Assembly (NCBI GenBank): GCA_030680575.1
Contig: JAUXVI010000014.1
Location: 1-57,996, forward strand
From: Hylemonella sp.
GTDB lineage: Bacteria > Pseudomonadota > Gammaproteobacteria > Burkholderiales > Burkholderiaceae_C
Direction: 5' to 3'
DNA: 57,996 nt
The notes beneath the pieces are model-generated. The model ran no database searches, was not told the origin of the DNA, and was given only the letters and a program-made list of their open reading frames with translations. The position numbers and the translations under genes were made by a program. Within the stretch, counting starts at the first letter, position 1. Each line of letters begins with the position of its first letter. This document shows, piece after piece, positions 34,336 through 42,644 of the stretch.

Positions 34336-34493
34336 ACGGCTCTCCCAATAGGACTACTTGAAGTAGGGGAATTCTGCCGAAGGACGTCCGCTCGAAACCT
34401 GATTTGCATCAAGGAAAGCCGGACTACGCACGATCAAAGGCTGTCATGCGTCAAGCTGCCATGGCGCGGCCAGACGACTGGCGGCGAGTCAAG

Positions 34494-36563
34494 TCAGGCG
34501 GCGCTTACTTCGCCCACTTCGACCAGGCAGTCGTAGAACACCGGGCCGCCGCCGAGGTCGGTCAGTTTCTGGCTGGTCAGTTCGTTGACGTTGGTGCCGT
34601 TCAGTCCCAGCTTGCGCCACCAGATGCCCAGGCCGTTCACCACGCCTTCGCGCGCGCGGCCGTTGAGGCGCAGCACACAGTGGTAGCTGCCGCGGTCGTT
34701 GAACACGCGCACCGTCTGCCCGTCGCGCAGGCCGCGCGCCGCGGCATCGGTCGGGTGCATTTCCAGCAGCGGCTGGCCCTCGATGTCGCGCAGGCTCTGC
34801 ACGTTGACGAAGGTGGAGTTGAGGAAGTTGCGCGCCGGCGGCGAGATCATGGCCAGCGGGTAACGCGCATCGCTGCCGGCCAGTTCGTGGTTGGGCACGT
34901 GATCCGGCAGGCCGTCGCCCCAGCTGCGCTGCAGCGCTTCGCTGAAGAACTCGCAGCGGCCCGAGGGGGTGGCAAAGTTGCCTTGTGCAAACGGCGCCTC
35001 CGGCAGCGGCAGGCTGGCAAAACCGTCGCGCAGCAGCACGTCGAAATCGATCAGCCCGTCAAAGGCGGTGCGGCACAGCGTCTCGTCGCTGTCGGCAAAG
35101 CAGGCGTCGTCGAAGCCCATGGCGGCGGCCAGCTCACGGAAGATCTGCGTGTTGCTGCGCGCCTCGCCCAGCGGGGCGATGGCCGGCCGGTTCAACAGCA
35201 CATCGGTGTGGCCGTAGGCCGTGTGGATGTCCCAGTGCTCCAGCTGCGTGGTGGCGGGCAGCACGATGTCGGCGTAGTCGACGGTGTCGGTCTGGAAGTG
35301 TTCTAGCACCACGGTGAACAGGTCCTCGCGTGCAAAGCCGCGCACCACCGCGCCCGACTCCGGTGCCACCGCCACCGGGTTGCTGTTGTAGACCAGCAGC
35401 GCCTCCACCTTCGGCCCCCAATGGGCGTCGCCCGCATGCAGCAGGATGTCGCCGATGGTGCTCATGTTGAGGGTGCGCGGACGCTTGTCACCCAGCAGGT
35501 CAGGGCGCTGCAGGGCCGTGCGCCGCGCCGGGAAATAGCCTGAACTGCTCAGCAGCACGCCGCCGGCACGGTGGCGCCAGGCGCCGATGAGCGCCGGCAG
35601 GCAGGCCACGGCGCGCGCCGCATTGCCGCCGCCATGCACGCGCTGCATGCCGTAGTTCAGGCGGATGGCGGCCGGCTCGCCGCGCACAAAGCACTGGCCG
35701 TAGTCGTGCGCCAGATCGCGGATCTGCTGCGCCTCCAGGCCGCAGACTTCGGCCGCGCGTTCCGGGCTCCATTGCAGCGCGCGTTCGCGCAGCGCTGGCC
35801 AGCCCAGGGTGTGGTGCGCGATGTAGTCGTGGTCCAGCCAGTCGTGCTGGATCAGCTCATGCATGAGGGCCAGCGCCAGGGCGGCGTCGGTGCCGGGGCG
35901 CAGCGCCAGATGCACATGGCATTTCTCGGCGGTTTCGCTGCGGCGCGGGTCGATGCAGACCAGCTTGGCGCCGCGCCGTTTGGCCTCCTGCGCCAGGCGC
36001 CAGAAATGCAGGTTGCTGCCGATCGAGTTGCTGCCCCAGATCAGGATCAGCCGGGCCTCGGCGAAGAACTGCACATGTATGCCGAGCTTGCCACCCAGCG
36101 TGTGCGTGAGGCCGGCGCCGCCGGCCGAGGCGCAGATGGTGCGGTCCAGCAGCGAGGCGCCCAGCCTATGGAAGAAGCGCGCCGCCATCGCCTCGCCCTG
36201 CACCAGCCCCATGGTACCGGCGTAGCTGTAGGGCAGGATGGCCTCGGGGTTGCGTTGCGCGATGCCGCCCAGCCGCGTGGCGATCTCGCGCAGCGCCTCG
36301 TCCCACGTGATGCGTTCGAACTGCCCGCTGCCCTTGGGGCCGGTGCGGCGCAGCGGGTGCAGCACGCGTTCCGGATGGTAGGTGCGCTCGGTGTACTTCG
36401 AGACCTTTGCGCACAGCACGCCGTCGGTGTGCGCGTGCGCCGGGTTGCCGGACACCTTGATGGCAACGCCGCTCTCCACCTGCGTCAGCAGGGCGCACGT
36501 GTCAGGGCAGTCGTGCGGGCAGGCGCCGCGCACCAGGGTGGAGGAGGTGGCGGTGTCAGGCAT
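34494..36563 (-). CDS. Molybdopterin oxidoreductase with N-terminal [4Fe-4S] site
   Basis: 689 residues. Cys15, Cys19, Cys23 and Cys51 form the iron-sulfur motif (CPHDCPDTC and GVLC) typical of the DMSO reductase/formate dehydrogenase superfamily. Cofactor-binding segments follow (SNSIGSNLHFWR, LVCIDPRRSETA, and the C-terminal HPTDAAARGLRDGQTV of the dinucleotide-binding domain). There is no Tat signal, so it is probably cytoplasmic. No partner subunit or Mo-cofactor gene is beside it. The substrate is unknown. It ends close to the chemoreceptor and starts 15 bases after cca. Confidence 0.85.
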   Translation of the reverse strand: MPDTATSSTLVRGACPHDCPDTCALLTQVESGVAIKVSGNPAHAHTDGVLCAKVSKYTERTYHPERVLHPLRRTGPKGSGQFERITWDEALREIATRLGGIAQRNPEAILPYSYAGTMGLVQGEAMAARFFHRLGASLLDRTICASAGGAGLTHTLGGKLGIHVQFFAEARLILIWGSNSIGSNLHFWRLAQEAKRRGAKLVCIDPRRSETAEKCHVHLALRPGTDAALALALMHELIQHDWLDHDYIAHHTLGWPALRERALQWSPERAAEVCGLEAQQIRDLAHDYGQCFVRGEPAAIRLNYGMQRVHGGGNAARAVACLPALIGAWRHRAGGVLLSSSGYFPARRTALQRPDLLGDKRPRTLNMSTIGDILLHAGDAHWGPKVEALLVYNSNPVAVAPESGAVVRGFAREDLFTVVLEHFQTDTVDYADIVLPATTQLEHWDIHTAYGHTDVLLNRPAIAPLGEARSNTQIFRELAAAMGFDDACFADSDETLCRTAFDGLIDFDVLLRDGFASLPLPEAPFAQGNFATPSGRCEFFSEALQRSWGDGLPDHVPNHELAGSDARYPLAMISPPARNFLNSTFVNVQSLRDIEGQPLLEMHPTDAAARGLRDGQTVRVFNDRGSYHCVLRLNGRAREGVVNGLGIWWRKLGLNGTNVNELTSQKLTDLGGGPVFYDCLVEVGEVSAA

Positions 36564-36578
36564 GGCAGATGGGTGAGT

Positions 36579-37844
36579 TCAGGGTTCGAGGGTGGCCAGA
36601 TGGCGGGCCACGGCGTCTGTGCGCGCGGCATGGATCAGTTCGCCGATCTTCTTGCCGTTGTGTCCTTGCGCCATGGCGTGTTCGGCGATGGTGTGGGTGG
36701 CAAGACCCAGCACCACGTCGAGGACGTCCCGCAGCCGTCTGGCCTGCGGGTAGTCCTCGTCCGCGCGTCCCAGGCGGCCGCGCGCATCGCAGGCGCAGGC
36801 TTGCAGGATCTCGGCAAAACGCTGCGGTTTGCGGATGGCATCGCAGCGTTCCAGCAAACGCACCAGCGCTGCTGCACCGAGGTCGCCACTGCGGTGGATG
36901 TTGCCGTGCTCGCGCGCCACCACGTCGGCCAGCTCGCGGCAGTCCACCGGCACGCGCAGGCGTTCGCACAGACCCTTCAGCAAGCGCGCACTGCGCTCCT
37001 CGTGGCCGATGTGGCGTGGCAGCACCTCGGGGTCGGTGGTGCCCTTGCCAAGGTCGTGCCCCAGGCAGGCGAAGCGCACGGCCAGCGACGTGCCCAATTG
37101 CGCGGCCGTGTCCAGCACCATCATCAGGTGCACGCCGGTGTCGATCTCGGGGTGATGCTGCTCCGGTTGCGGCACGCCCCACAGGCGGTCCACCTCTGGC
37201 AGCAGGCGTTGGAGGGCGCCACAGGCACGCAGCACCTCGAACATGCGCGACGGTTTGGCTTCCATCAGGCCGCGGCTGAGCTCCTGCCAGACGCGCTCGG
37301 CCACCAGGTGGTCCACTTCCCCGTCGTCCACCATGTGGCGCATCAGCGTCATGGTCTCGGGCGCCACGCTGAAGTCGGTAAAGCGCGCCGACAAGCGTGC
37401 CACGCGCAGGATGCGCACCGGGTCTTCGCGGAAAGCGGGTGTGACGTGACGGAACACCTTGTTGGCCACGTCCTGCCGGCCATTGAAGGGGTCGGCCAGG
37501 TGTTCAAGGTCAAAAGTGCCATCTGGCCTTGTATTGTCTGCGTGAATAGCTATCGAATTGATAGTGAGGTCGCGCCGTGCCAGGTCTTCCTCCAGTGTGA
37601 CTTCGGGCGAGGTATGAATGGCAAAGCCGTGGTAGCCGCGTGCCGTCTTGCGCTCGGTGCGCGCCAGGGCGTACTCCTGTTTGGTCTCGGGGTGCAGGAA
37701 CACCGGGAAGTCCTTGCCCACCGGCACAAAACCGCGCGCCGTCATCTCCTCCGGCGTGGCGCCCACCACCACCCAGTCGTGGTCCTTCACGGGCAAGCCC
37801 AGCAAGGCATCGCGGACCGCACCACCTACCATGTATATCTGCAT
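36579..37844 (-). CDS. cca: CCA-adding tRNA nucleotidyltransferase with HD domain
   Basis: 421 residues. The enzyme adds or repairs the 3'-CCA of tRNA; the bacterial long form also has an HD phosphohydrolase domain. Nucleotidyltransferase motifs are GGAVRDALLG, DHDWVVVG and RRDLTINS; PVRILRVAR and the HD motif CLGHDLGKG follow. Compared with E. coli Cca as I remember it, there is an insertion after RRDLTINS (IAIHADNTRPDGTFDLEH) before DPFNG. Part of that insertion is encoded by a 56-bp interspersed repeat. Confidence 0.95.
   Translation of the reverse strand: MQIYMVGGAVRDALLGLPVKDHDWVVVGATPEEMTARGFVPVGKDFPVFLHPETKQEYALARTERKTARGYHGFAIHTSPEVTLEEDLARRDLTINSIAIHADNTRPDGTFDLEHLADPFNGRQDVANKVFRHVTPAFREDPVRILRVARLSARFTDFSVAPETMTLMRHMVDDGEVDHLVAERVWQELSRGLMEAKPSRMFEVLRACGALQRLLPEVDRLWGVPQPEQHHPEIDTGVHLMMVLDTAAQLGTSLAVRFACLGHDLGKGTTDPEVLPRHIGHEERSARLLKGLCERLRVPVDCRELADVVAREHGNIHRSGDLGAAALVRLLERCDAIRKPQRFAEILQACACDARGRLGRADEDYPQARRLRDVLDVVLGLATHTIAEHAMAQGHNGKKIGELIHAARTDAVARHLATLEP
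37510..37565 (+). repeat. 56-bp interspersed repeat, copy 3 (inside cca)
   Basis: TCAAAAGTGCCATCTGG leads to TCTGCGTGAATA and the hairpin GCTAT-CGAATTG-ATAGT (37549-37565). Read from the minus strand it gives NSIAIHADNTRPDGTFD in Cca. The corresponding stretch in the YhhN-like protein (IFIATRAYQSRPRGRFE) is read in the same frame. Confidence 0.75.
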
Positions 37845-37960
37845 GGGTGGCAGTTTAGCTTTGCCCGGGTGTGAGGGCGTCTGAGCGTTCTGTTGGGAAG
37901 AGGGGATGGGGCTGGTGGATGCCCCAAGCCCATGTCAACGCTGGGTCGTGAGGGAGGCGA

Positions 37961-39574
37961 TCATCGGCTGAGCAACGCTGGCGCGGCGTATGCAGGGTGG
38001 TCGAAACGGCCGCTTTCTGCCAGCCTGAAAACGGCCACGGCTTTCACCAGTTCGTGTGCCTTCGCGTGCATATTGCCGGCAGAGGCCGCCATCTCTTCCA
38101 CCATGGCGGCATTCTGCTGGGTGGACTGGTCCATGTGGCTGACCGCCTCGCCGACCTGGGCGACACCCTGACTCTGCTCACGGCTGGCGACAGAAATTTC
38201 GCTGATGATTTCCGCGACATGCCGGATACCAGAAACGATATCGGCCATGGTCTTGCCCGCATCGTCGACCAGAACCGCCCCCTGCTCCACACGGGCCACG
38301 CTATCGGTGATCAGCGCCTTGATCTCTCGTGCCGCTTCGGAACTGCGCCCCGCCAAGCTGCGCACCTCACTGGCAACAACCGCGAAACCTCGACCTTGTT
38401 CGCCGGCACGTGCGGCTTCCACCGCGGCGTTCAGTGCAAGGATGTTGGTCTGGAAGGCGATGCCGTCAATGACGCTGATGATGTCGGCAATCTTGCGTGA
38501 GCTGTCATTGATGCCCCGCATCGTGTCAACGACCTTGCCCACGACTTCACCCCCATGCGCGGCAACGGCGCTGGCACTTTGTGCCAGTTCATTCGCCTGA
38601 CGTGCGTTGTCGGCGTTCTGCTTGACGGTCGAGCTGAACTGTTCCATGGACGCCGCGGTCTGTTCCAAAGAACTTGCCTGGCTTTCGGTGCGCGCCGACA
38701 ACTCGGCGTTGCCGCTGGAAATCTGCTCCGATGCGCTGGAGACTTCTTCTGCGCCCTGACGGACCGAGGACACAATCTGCGTGAGCGATGTCTGCATGCG
38801 GCCGACGGCGGCCAGCACGCTGCCTTCATCACCTGCGCGAACCTGCACCGCCGTCGTCAGATCGCCGTCGGCCACTTGATTGACGACACGACGCAACTCC
38901 GAGGGTTCGGCACCCAGGTCATGCGACAGATTCCGCGTAATCAGCACGCCTGCGACAAGTGCTAAAACCACGGCCAGCAAACCGACGGCCAACAGGAGAT
39001 TGCGCTGGGACGCATATTCCGCCATGGTGATCTTGATTTCATTCCCTGCCCGGGATTCAGTGAATTCGGCGTAGTTGTCGGTGGCCTTGATCAGCGCCGC
39101 CAACAAGGGGCGACATTCGTTGTTCATCCTCTCGATCGCGTCCGCGTGCTTGCCATTCAATGCGAGGTCAACAATGTTGAGCGCCACCGGCGCATACGCA
39201 CGCTCGACACGGTCAATCTCATCGATCATCTTTCGGACTTCGGCGGAAGCCTTGCCGGTGTCAGCGAGCTGTTTCAGCTTGATCAGGTTCTGGGTGGCAT
39301 CGGCATGGGCCTTCAGCACAATCTGTTTTTCAAGCGCCAGGTCTTCGGCTTTCGTGACCAGCACCAGATTGCGGGCTGCAATCGCGCGTAGATCAATCGC
39401 AGCGCGAACGCGCGCAGCGGTACTGGCTTGTGCATTGATGCCGTTGACGTAATTTTCAAAACGTGCGTTGGCATCTGCAAGACCCTTGACGGAATAACCT
39501 GCAATGGCCAGGACCACCAAAATCAGGCCTCCAAAGGCCAGAGACAGCTTGGCACGAACAGTGAGAGTTTTCAT
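37961..39574 (-). CDS. Methyl-accepting chemotaxis protein (4HB sensory domain)
   Basis: 537 residues from ATG at 39572-39574. TM1 is about residues 10-30 ([20 protein letters not shown]), followed by a ~155-residue helical periplasmic domain of the four-helix-bundle type. TM2 follows ([20 protein letters not shown]), then HAMP, then the signalling domain with [20 protein letters not shown]. It is a Tar/Tsr-like receptor of unknown ligand. A strong 31-base inverted repeat lies about 80 bases upstream. The frame is open further upstream, but that sequence is not receptor-like. Confidence 0.92.
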   Translation of the reverse strand: MKTLTVRAKLSLAFGGLILVVLAIAGYSVKGLADANARFENYVNGINAQASTAARVRAAIDLRAIAARNLVLVTKAEDLALEKQIVLKAHADATQNLIKLKQLADTGKASAEVRKMIDEIDRVERAYAPVALNIVDLALNGKHADAIERMNNECRPLLAALIKATDNYAEFTESRAGNEIKITMAEYASQRNLLLAVGLLAVVLALVAGVLITRNLSHDLGAEPSELRRVVNQVADGDLTTAVQVRAGDEGSVLAAVGRMQTSLTQIVSSVRQGAEEVSSASEQISSGNAELSARTESQASSLEQTAASMEQFSSTVKQNADNARQANELAQSASAVAAHGGEVVGKVVDTMRGINDSSRKIADIISVIDGIAFQTNILALNAAVEAARAGEQGRGFAVVASEVRSLAGRSSEAAREIKALITDSVARVEQGAVLVDDAGKTMADIVSGIRHVAEIISEISVASREQSQGVAQVGEAVSHMDQSTQQNAAMVEEMAASAGNMHAKAHELVKAVAVFRLAESGRFDHPAYAAPALLSR

Positions 39575-39994
39575 GGGTGGTCCTGGTAACGCTTGGCTGG
39601 GTGGCTTGTGACGCAGTGATGAAATGGCTTCATTCAGTTCACGGATCGTACTGGTTTCCTGTTTTGTCCTAGACAAAACAGGAAAATAAGCCTGCGACAC
39701 ATGTGGATATATGCACCCGCGCTTATGCAGCGCACTGTGGGTGAATGGCTGGGATTGGGTTTGTGAGCTGCGCCGGCGAAGGCCGCTCACAAGCGACCTG
39801 ACCCAAAAGAAACAAGGGCGTGAACCGGCGTCTTGCCCAAGATGGATGGAAGACCCATGCAGTCTGGCAAGCAGAATGCCTAAAGCGGGGTCTTGCGGTC
39901 GTTTCAAGATGACCCCGACCGATTGCCTTGCGTTGCCCGACCCGCCGCGGTCACGCGGAGCATCGCACAAGGCATGACGGCGGAAACCCGCGGG
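39575..39994. other. Gene-free spacer upstream of the second chemoreceptor
   Basis: 420 bases with no credible gene. It contains the chemoreceptor promoter, which I could not locate by consensus, and a perfect inverted repeat at 39655-39685. The remainder (39700-39990) shows only short frames and no repeat of the families found elsewhere. Confidence 0.6.
39655..39685. promoter_or_regulatory. Perfect 14-bp inverted repeat with 3-base loop
   Basis: The arms TTTCCTGTTTTGTC and GACAAAACAGGAAA flank CTA. The position, about 80 bases before the chemoreceptor start, suggests an operator or a leader hairpin. No adjacent T-run makes it a standard terminator on either strand. Confidence 0.5.
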
Positions 39995-40828
39995 TCAGCG
40001 CTGCGCTATCGGGAATTTGGAAGGATCTACGGCTGCAACGGCTCGAAAAGCCGGTTTGGCAAACAGATAGCCTTGCATCAGGTGGATGCCAGTGTCGTAG
40101 AGGAAGTCTCGCTCCGTCGGGGTTTCGATGCCCTCGGCAATCACCTGAATCTTCATTTCATCGCACAGACGGACCAGGCTTCGCACGATGGCTTGACGCG
40201 CCGGGTTGGTATCCACGTTCCGGATCAAATCCATGTCGATCTTGATGATGTCGGGCTGAAAGTCCGCCAGCAGCTTCATCCCGGCATAACCGGCCCCGAA
40301 GTCGTCAATGGCGGTCTTGAAGCCGCAACGTTTGTATTCCCGCAGAATCTCGGCAAACCAGGGGCCGTCCTCGATCCGTTCTCCTTCGGTTACCTCGAAG
40401 ATGATGCGCTCCAGCGGAAAATCATGTGCCCTGGCGGCCTCCAGCGTGGTGCGGATGCACATTTCCGGTTTGTAGATCGCGTTCGGCAGGAAATTGATGG
40501 AGATGTGCTCCTGGATCTGCAGCAGGCTGGCACCTTTGATGGCCTTGACCCGGCAAGCCTGATCAAAGCGGTAGCGGTTCTGTTCGTTGACTTGCGACAG
40601 CACGGACATCGCACCTTCTCCGCTGGGGCCGCGGACCAGCGCCTCATGCGCAAAGACCGTCCTGCGATCCACATCGAAAATGGGTTGGTAGGCGAAATCA
40701 AACTGGAACCCCACCCGCTCGGCCTTGCCGCAATCCTCGCAATCACGGGGCGTGCCAGCCAGCGGCACAAAATCGACGGGGAAAGAGGGATTGATTCTTG
40801 GTGTGGTCGGGGCGCTCATGGCCGACAT
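39995..40828 (-). CDS. EAL-domain protein (cyclic-di-GMP phosphodiesterase-like)
   Basis: 277 residues, essentially a stand-alone EAL domain. Key motifs are EALVRG near residue 65, NFLP, EVTEGE, DDFGAGYAG with the metal aspartates, KIDMDLIR and EGIET. All positions normally needed for hydrolysis of cyclic-di-GMP appear present. A short N-terminal segment has CEDC, perhaps a small metal site. No sensor domain is attached. It is located between a chemoreceptor and a GST gene. An ATG three codons later is a possible start. Confidence 0.88.
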   Translation of the reverse strand: MSAMSAPTTPRINPSFPVDFVPLAGTPRDCEDCGKAERVGFQFDFAYQPIFDVDRRTVFAHEALVRGPSGEGAMSVLSQVNEQNRYRFDQACRVKAIKGASLLQIQEHISINFLPNAIYKPEMCIRTTLEAARAHDFPLERIIFEVTEGERIEDGPWFAEILREYKRCGFKTAIDDFGAGYAGMKLLADFQPDIIKIDMDLIRNVDTNPARQAIVRSLVRLCDEMKIQVIAEGIETPTERDFLYDTGIHLMQGYLFAKPAFRAVAAVDPSKFPIAQR

Positions 40829-40900
40829 TTTGACAGCTGAGCGCCATGGGGGAACTGACCCAACGCCGTGGTGTCTCGGCTGTCACGCTGAAACGCGCCA

Positions 40901-41629
40901 TCAGCCAGCGCCTGATGGACGACGGCTCAGGGTGGTGTGCGTCGTGTCCGGGGCGAGCCGATAGGGCTCCTCGAAGGGGCGGAAATCCTGCTCGGCCCGC
41001 GCCTGCGCCGTCCAGTCCACCACGACGGGCAGTGCGGTCACGCGCTCGACATAAGCCGCGATCTCGGCCGGCACCGGCAGGGCGTAGGTCTTCAAGCGCA
41101 GGCAGACCGGGGCAAAGTAGGCGTCAGCGATGGTGAAGGGGCCGAACAGCAGCGGGCCGCCGTGCTGGTCCAGCAACTCGCGCCACATGCTCACCAGGCG
41201 CGCCACATCGGCACGCACCGCCGGCTGGTCGCGCCAGATCAGCGCACCGACCTCGGGCAGCGAAGCCTCGATGTTTTGCGGGCAGTGGCTGCGCAACGCG
41301 CTGAAGCCGGCGTGCATTTCGGCGCAGACGCTGCGCGCCCGTGCGCGTGCAGCCACGGTCTGCGGCCAGAGCTGCTTTTCCGGGAATTGTTCGGCCAGGT
41401 ACTCAGCAATGGCCAGGGTGTCCCAGATGGCCAGTTCACCATCGACCAGCAGCGGTACCTTGCCGGTGGGTGTGAGGGAGCTGAGCGTCTGCTTGAACTG
41501 TGAGCCGGTATCGAAGGCGTCGAAGCGCACCAGTACTGCCTCGAACGGGATGCCGGCTTGGCGCATCAGCACCCAAGGCCGCATGGACCAGGAGGAGTAG
41601 TTCTTGTTGCCAATGAAGAGCTTGAGCAT
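40901..41629 (-). CDS. Glutathione S-transferase family protein
   Basis: 242 residues from ATG at 41627-41629. The N-terminal thioredoxin-like domain has FIGNKNYSSWSMRPWV with the catalytic-serine region, then TPTGKVPLLVDG and DTLAIAEYLAE for glutathione binding. The C-terminal helical domain contains FTIADAYFAPVCLRL with the N-capping box. The substrate is unknown. It is followed by a spacer of 72 bases from the EAL gene on the same strand. Confidence 0.9.
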   Translation of the reverse strand: MLKLFIGNKNYSSWSMRPWVLMRQAGIPFEAVLVRFDAFDTGSQFKQTLSSLTPTGKVPLLVDGELAIWDTLAIAEYLAEQFPEKQLWPQTVAARARARSVCAEMHAGFSALRSHCPQNIEASLPEVGALIWRDQPAVRADVARLVSMWRELLDQHGGPLLFGPFTIADAYFAPVCLRLKTYALPVPAEIAAYVERVTALPVVVDWTAQARAEQDFRPFEEPYRLAPDTTHTTLSRRPSGAG

Positions 41630-41684
41630 GGGGGCCTCCGTCAGACGCCCCATGGTAGCGTGCGGCAGGGCCGAGCATAGCGGC

Positions 41685-42644
41685 TCAAGGCCGCCGGTAC
41701 TGGCCGCGCAGAGTGACGTAGCGGTCGTTCTGGCCCAGGTAGCCGGGCACGATGGCGCCCAGGGCAGAGGGCGTGATGCCCAGTGCGGCCAGGCCAGGCA
41801 GCCGGCCGCTGGCCACGTTATCGATGCGCATGGAATCGAGGTTGTCGCGGCTCATCAGCGGGGTGCCCGGCAGCAGTTCCATCAACCCGGCTTGCAGGCG
41901 CCCCAGCGCCATGGGCAGGGGAATCACCGGGCGGGTGCGGCCCAGGCCATGGCGAGCGGCCATCTGCACCAGTTGCTGGAGGGTGCAGACGTCGGGCCCG
42001 CAAGTCTCATAGGTCTGGCCGATGGTGGCCGAATCCTGCAGGCAGTGCACGATGGCCTGCGCCACGTCTTCCACCCAGACCGGCTGGAAGCGCGCCTGTG
42101 CGCCGGCCAATGGCATGACGGGAAATACGCGCTGCAGACGTGCAAACAGGTTGAGGAACTGGTCGTCAGCACCAAAGATGACACTGGGGCGCAGCACCGT
42201 GAGCTGCAGGCCGTCGTGAGCAGCGGTTTGCAGCACGGCTTCGCCACGGCTTTTGCTGCGCAGGTAAAGCGACGGTGCGGTCTCGGCCGCGGTGGGCTCG
42301 GCACCCAGCGCACTGACATGCACCAGCCGTTTCACGCCATTCGCTAGGCAGGCACGCGCCAGCTTGGTCGGCAGCTCGACATGGGTGCGCTCGAACGCAG
42401 CAGCTGTGCCATGCAGGATGGCCACCAGGTTGACCACCGCGTCGTGGCCGCTCACCAACTGCCTCAGTGTTGCCTCGTCATGCACGTTGGCCGGCACCAC
42501 GTTCAGCCGCGGCAGGTGCTGCAGGTGTTGGGCCTGGCTGGCGCGCCGTGTCGGCACGGTGATGTGCCAGCCCAGGCGTGCCAGTTTCTCGCAGACGTGG
42601 CGGCCGACGAAACCGGTACCGCCGAGCAGCAACACCTTTTTCAT
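41685..42644 (-). CDS. NDUFA9-like NAD(P)-binding protein (atypical SDR)
   Basis: 319 residues. The Rossmann motif is LLGGTGFVGRHV at the N-terminus, then LVHVSALGA and YLRSKSRGEAVL, where Tyr/Lys lie as in extended atypical SDRs. The protein resembles the complex I accessory subunit NDUFA9 and related bacterial epimerase-like proteins. In bacteria the role is unproven; it may act on quinone or lipid pools. Its start overlaps the stop of the lytic transglycosylase gene (ATGA). Confidence 0.82.
   Translation of the reverse strand: MKKVLLLGGTGFVGRHVCEKLARLGWHITVPTRRASQAQHLQHLPRLNVVPANVHDEATLRQLVSGHDAVVNLVAILHGTAAAFERTHVELPTKLARACLANGVKRLVHVSALGAEPTAAETAPSLYLRSKSRGEAVLQTAAHDGLQLTVLRPSVIFGADDQFLNLFARLQRVFPVMPLAGAQARFQPVWVEDVAQAIVHCLQDSATIGQTYETCGPDVCTLQQLVQMAARHGLGRTRPVIPLPMALGRLQAGLMELLPGTPLMSRDNLDSMRIDNVASGRLPGLAALGITPSALGAIVPGYLGQNDRYVTLRGQYRRP

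Noticed and set aside
35571..37874. 767-codon plus-strand frame opposite the molybdopterin oxidoreductase and cca genes
   Set aside because: It spans two well-supported minus-strand genes and has shadow-type composition.
40846..41136. Plus-strand frame beginning MGELTQRRGVSAVTLKRAIS
   Set aside because: It overlaps the supported GST gene on the other strand and turns into Arg/Pro-rich shadow sequence after about 30 codons.
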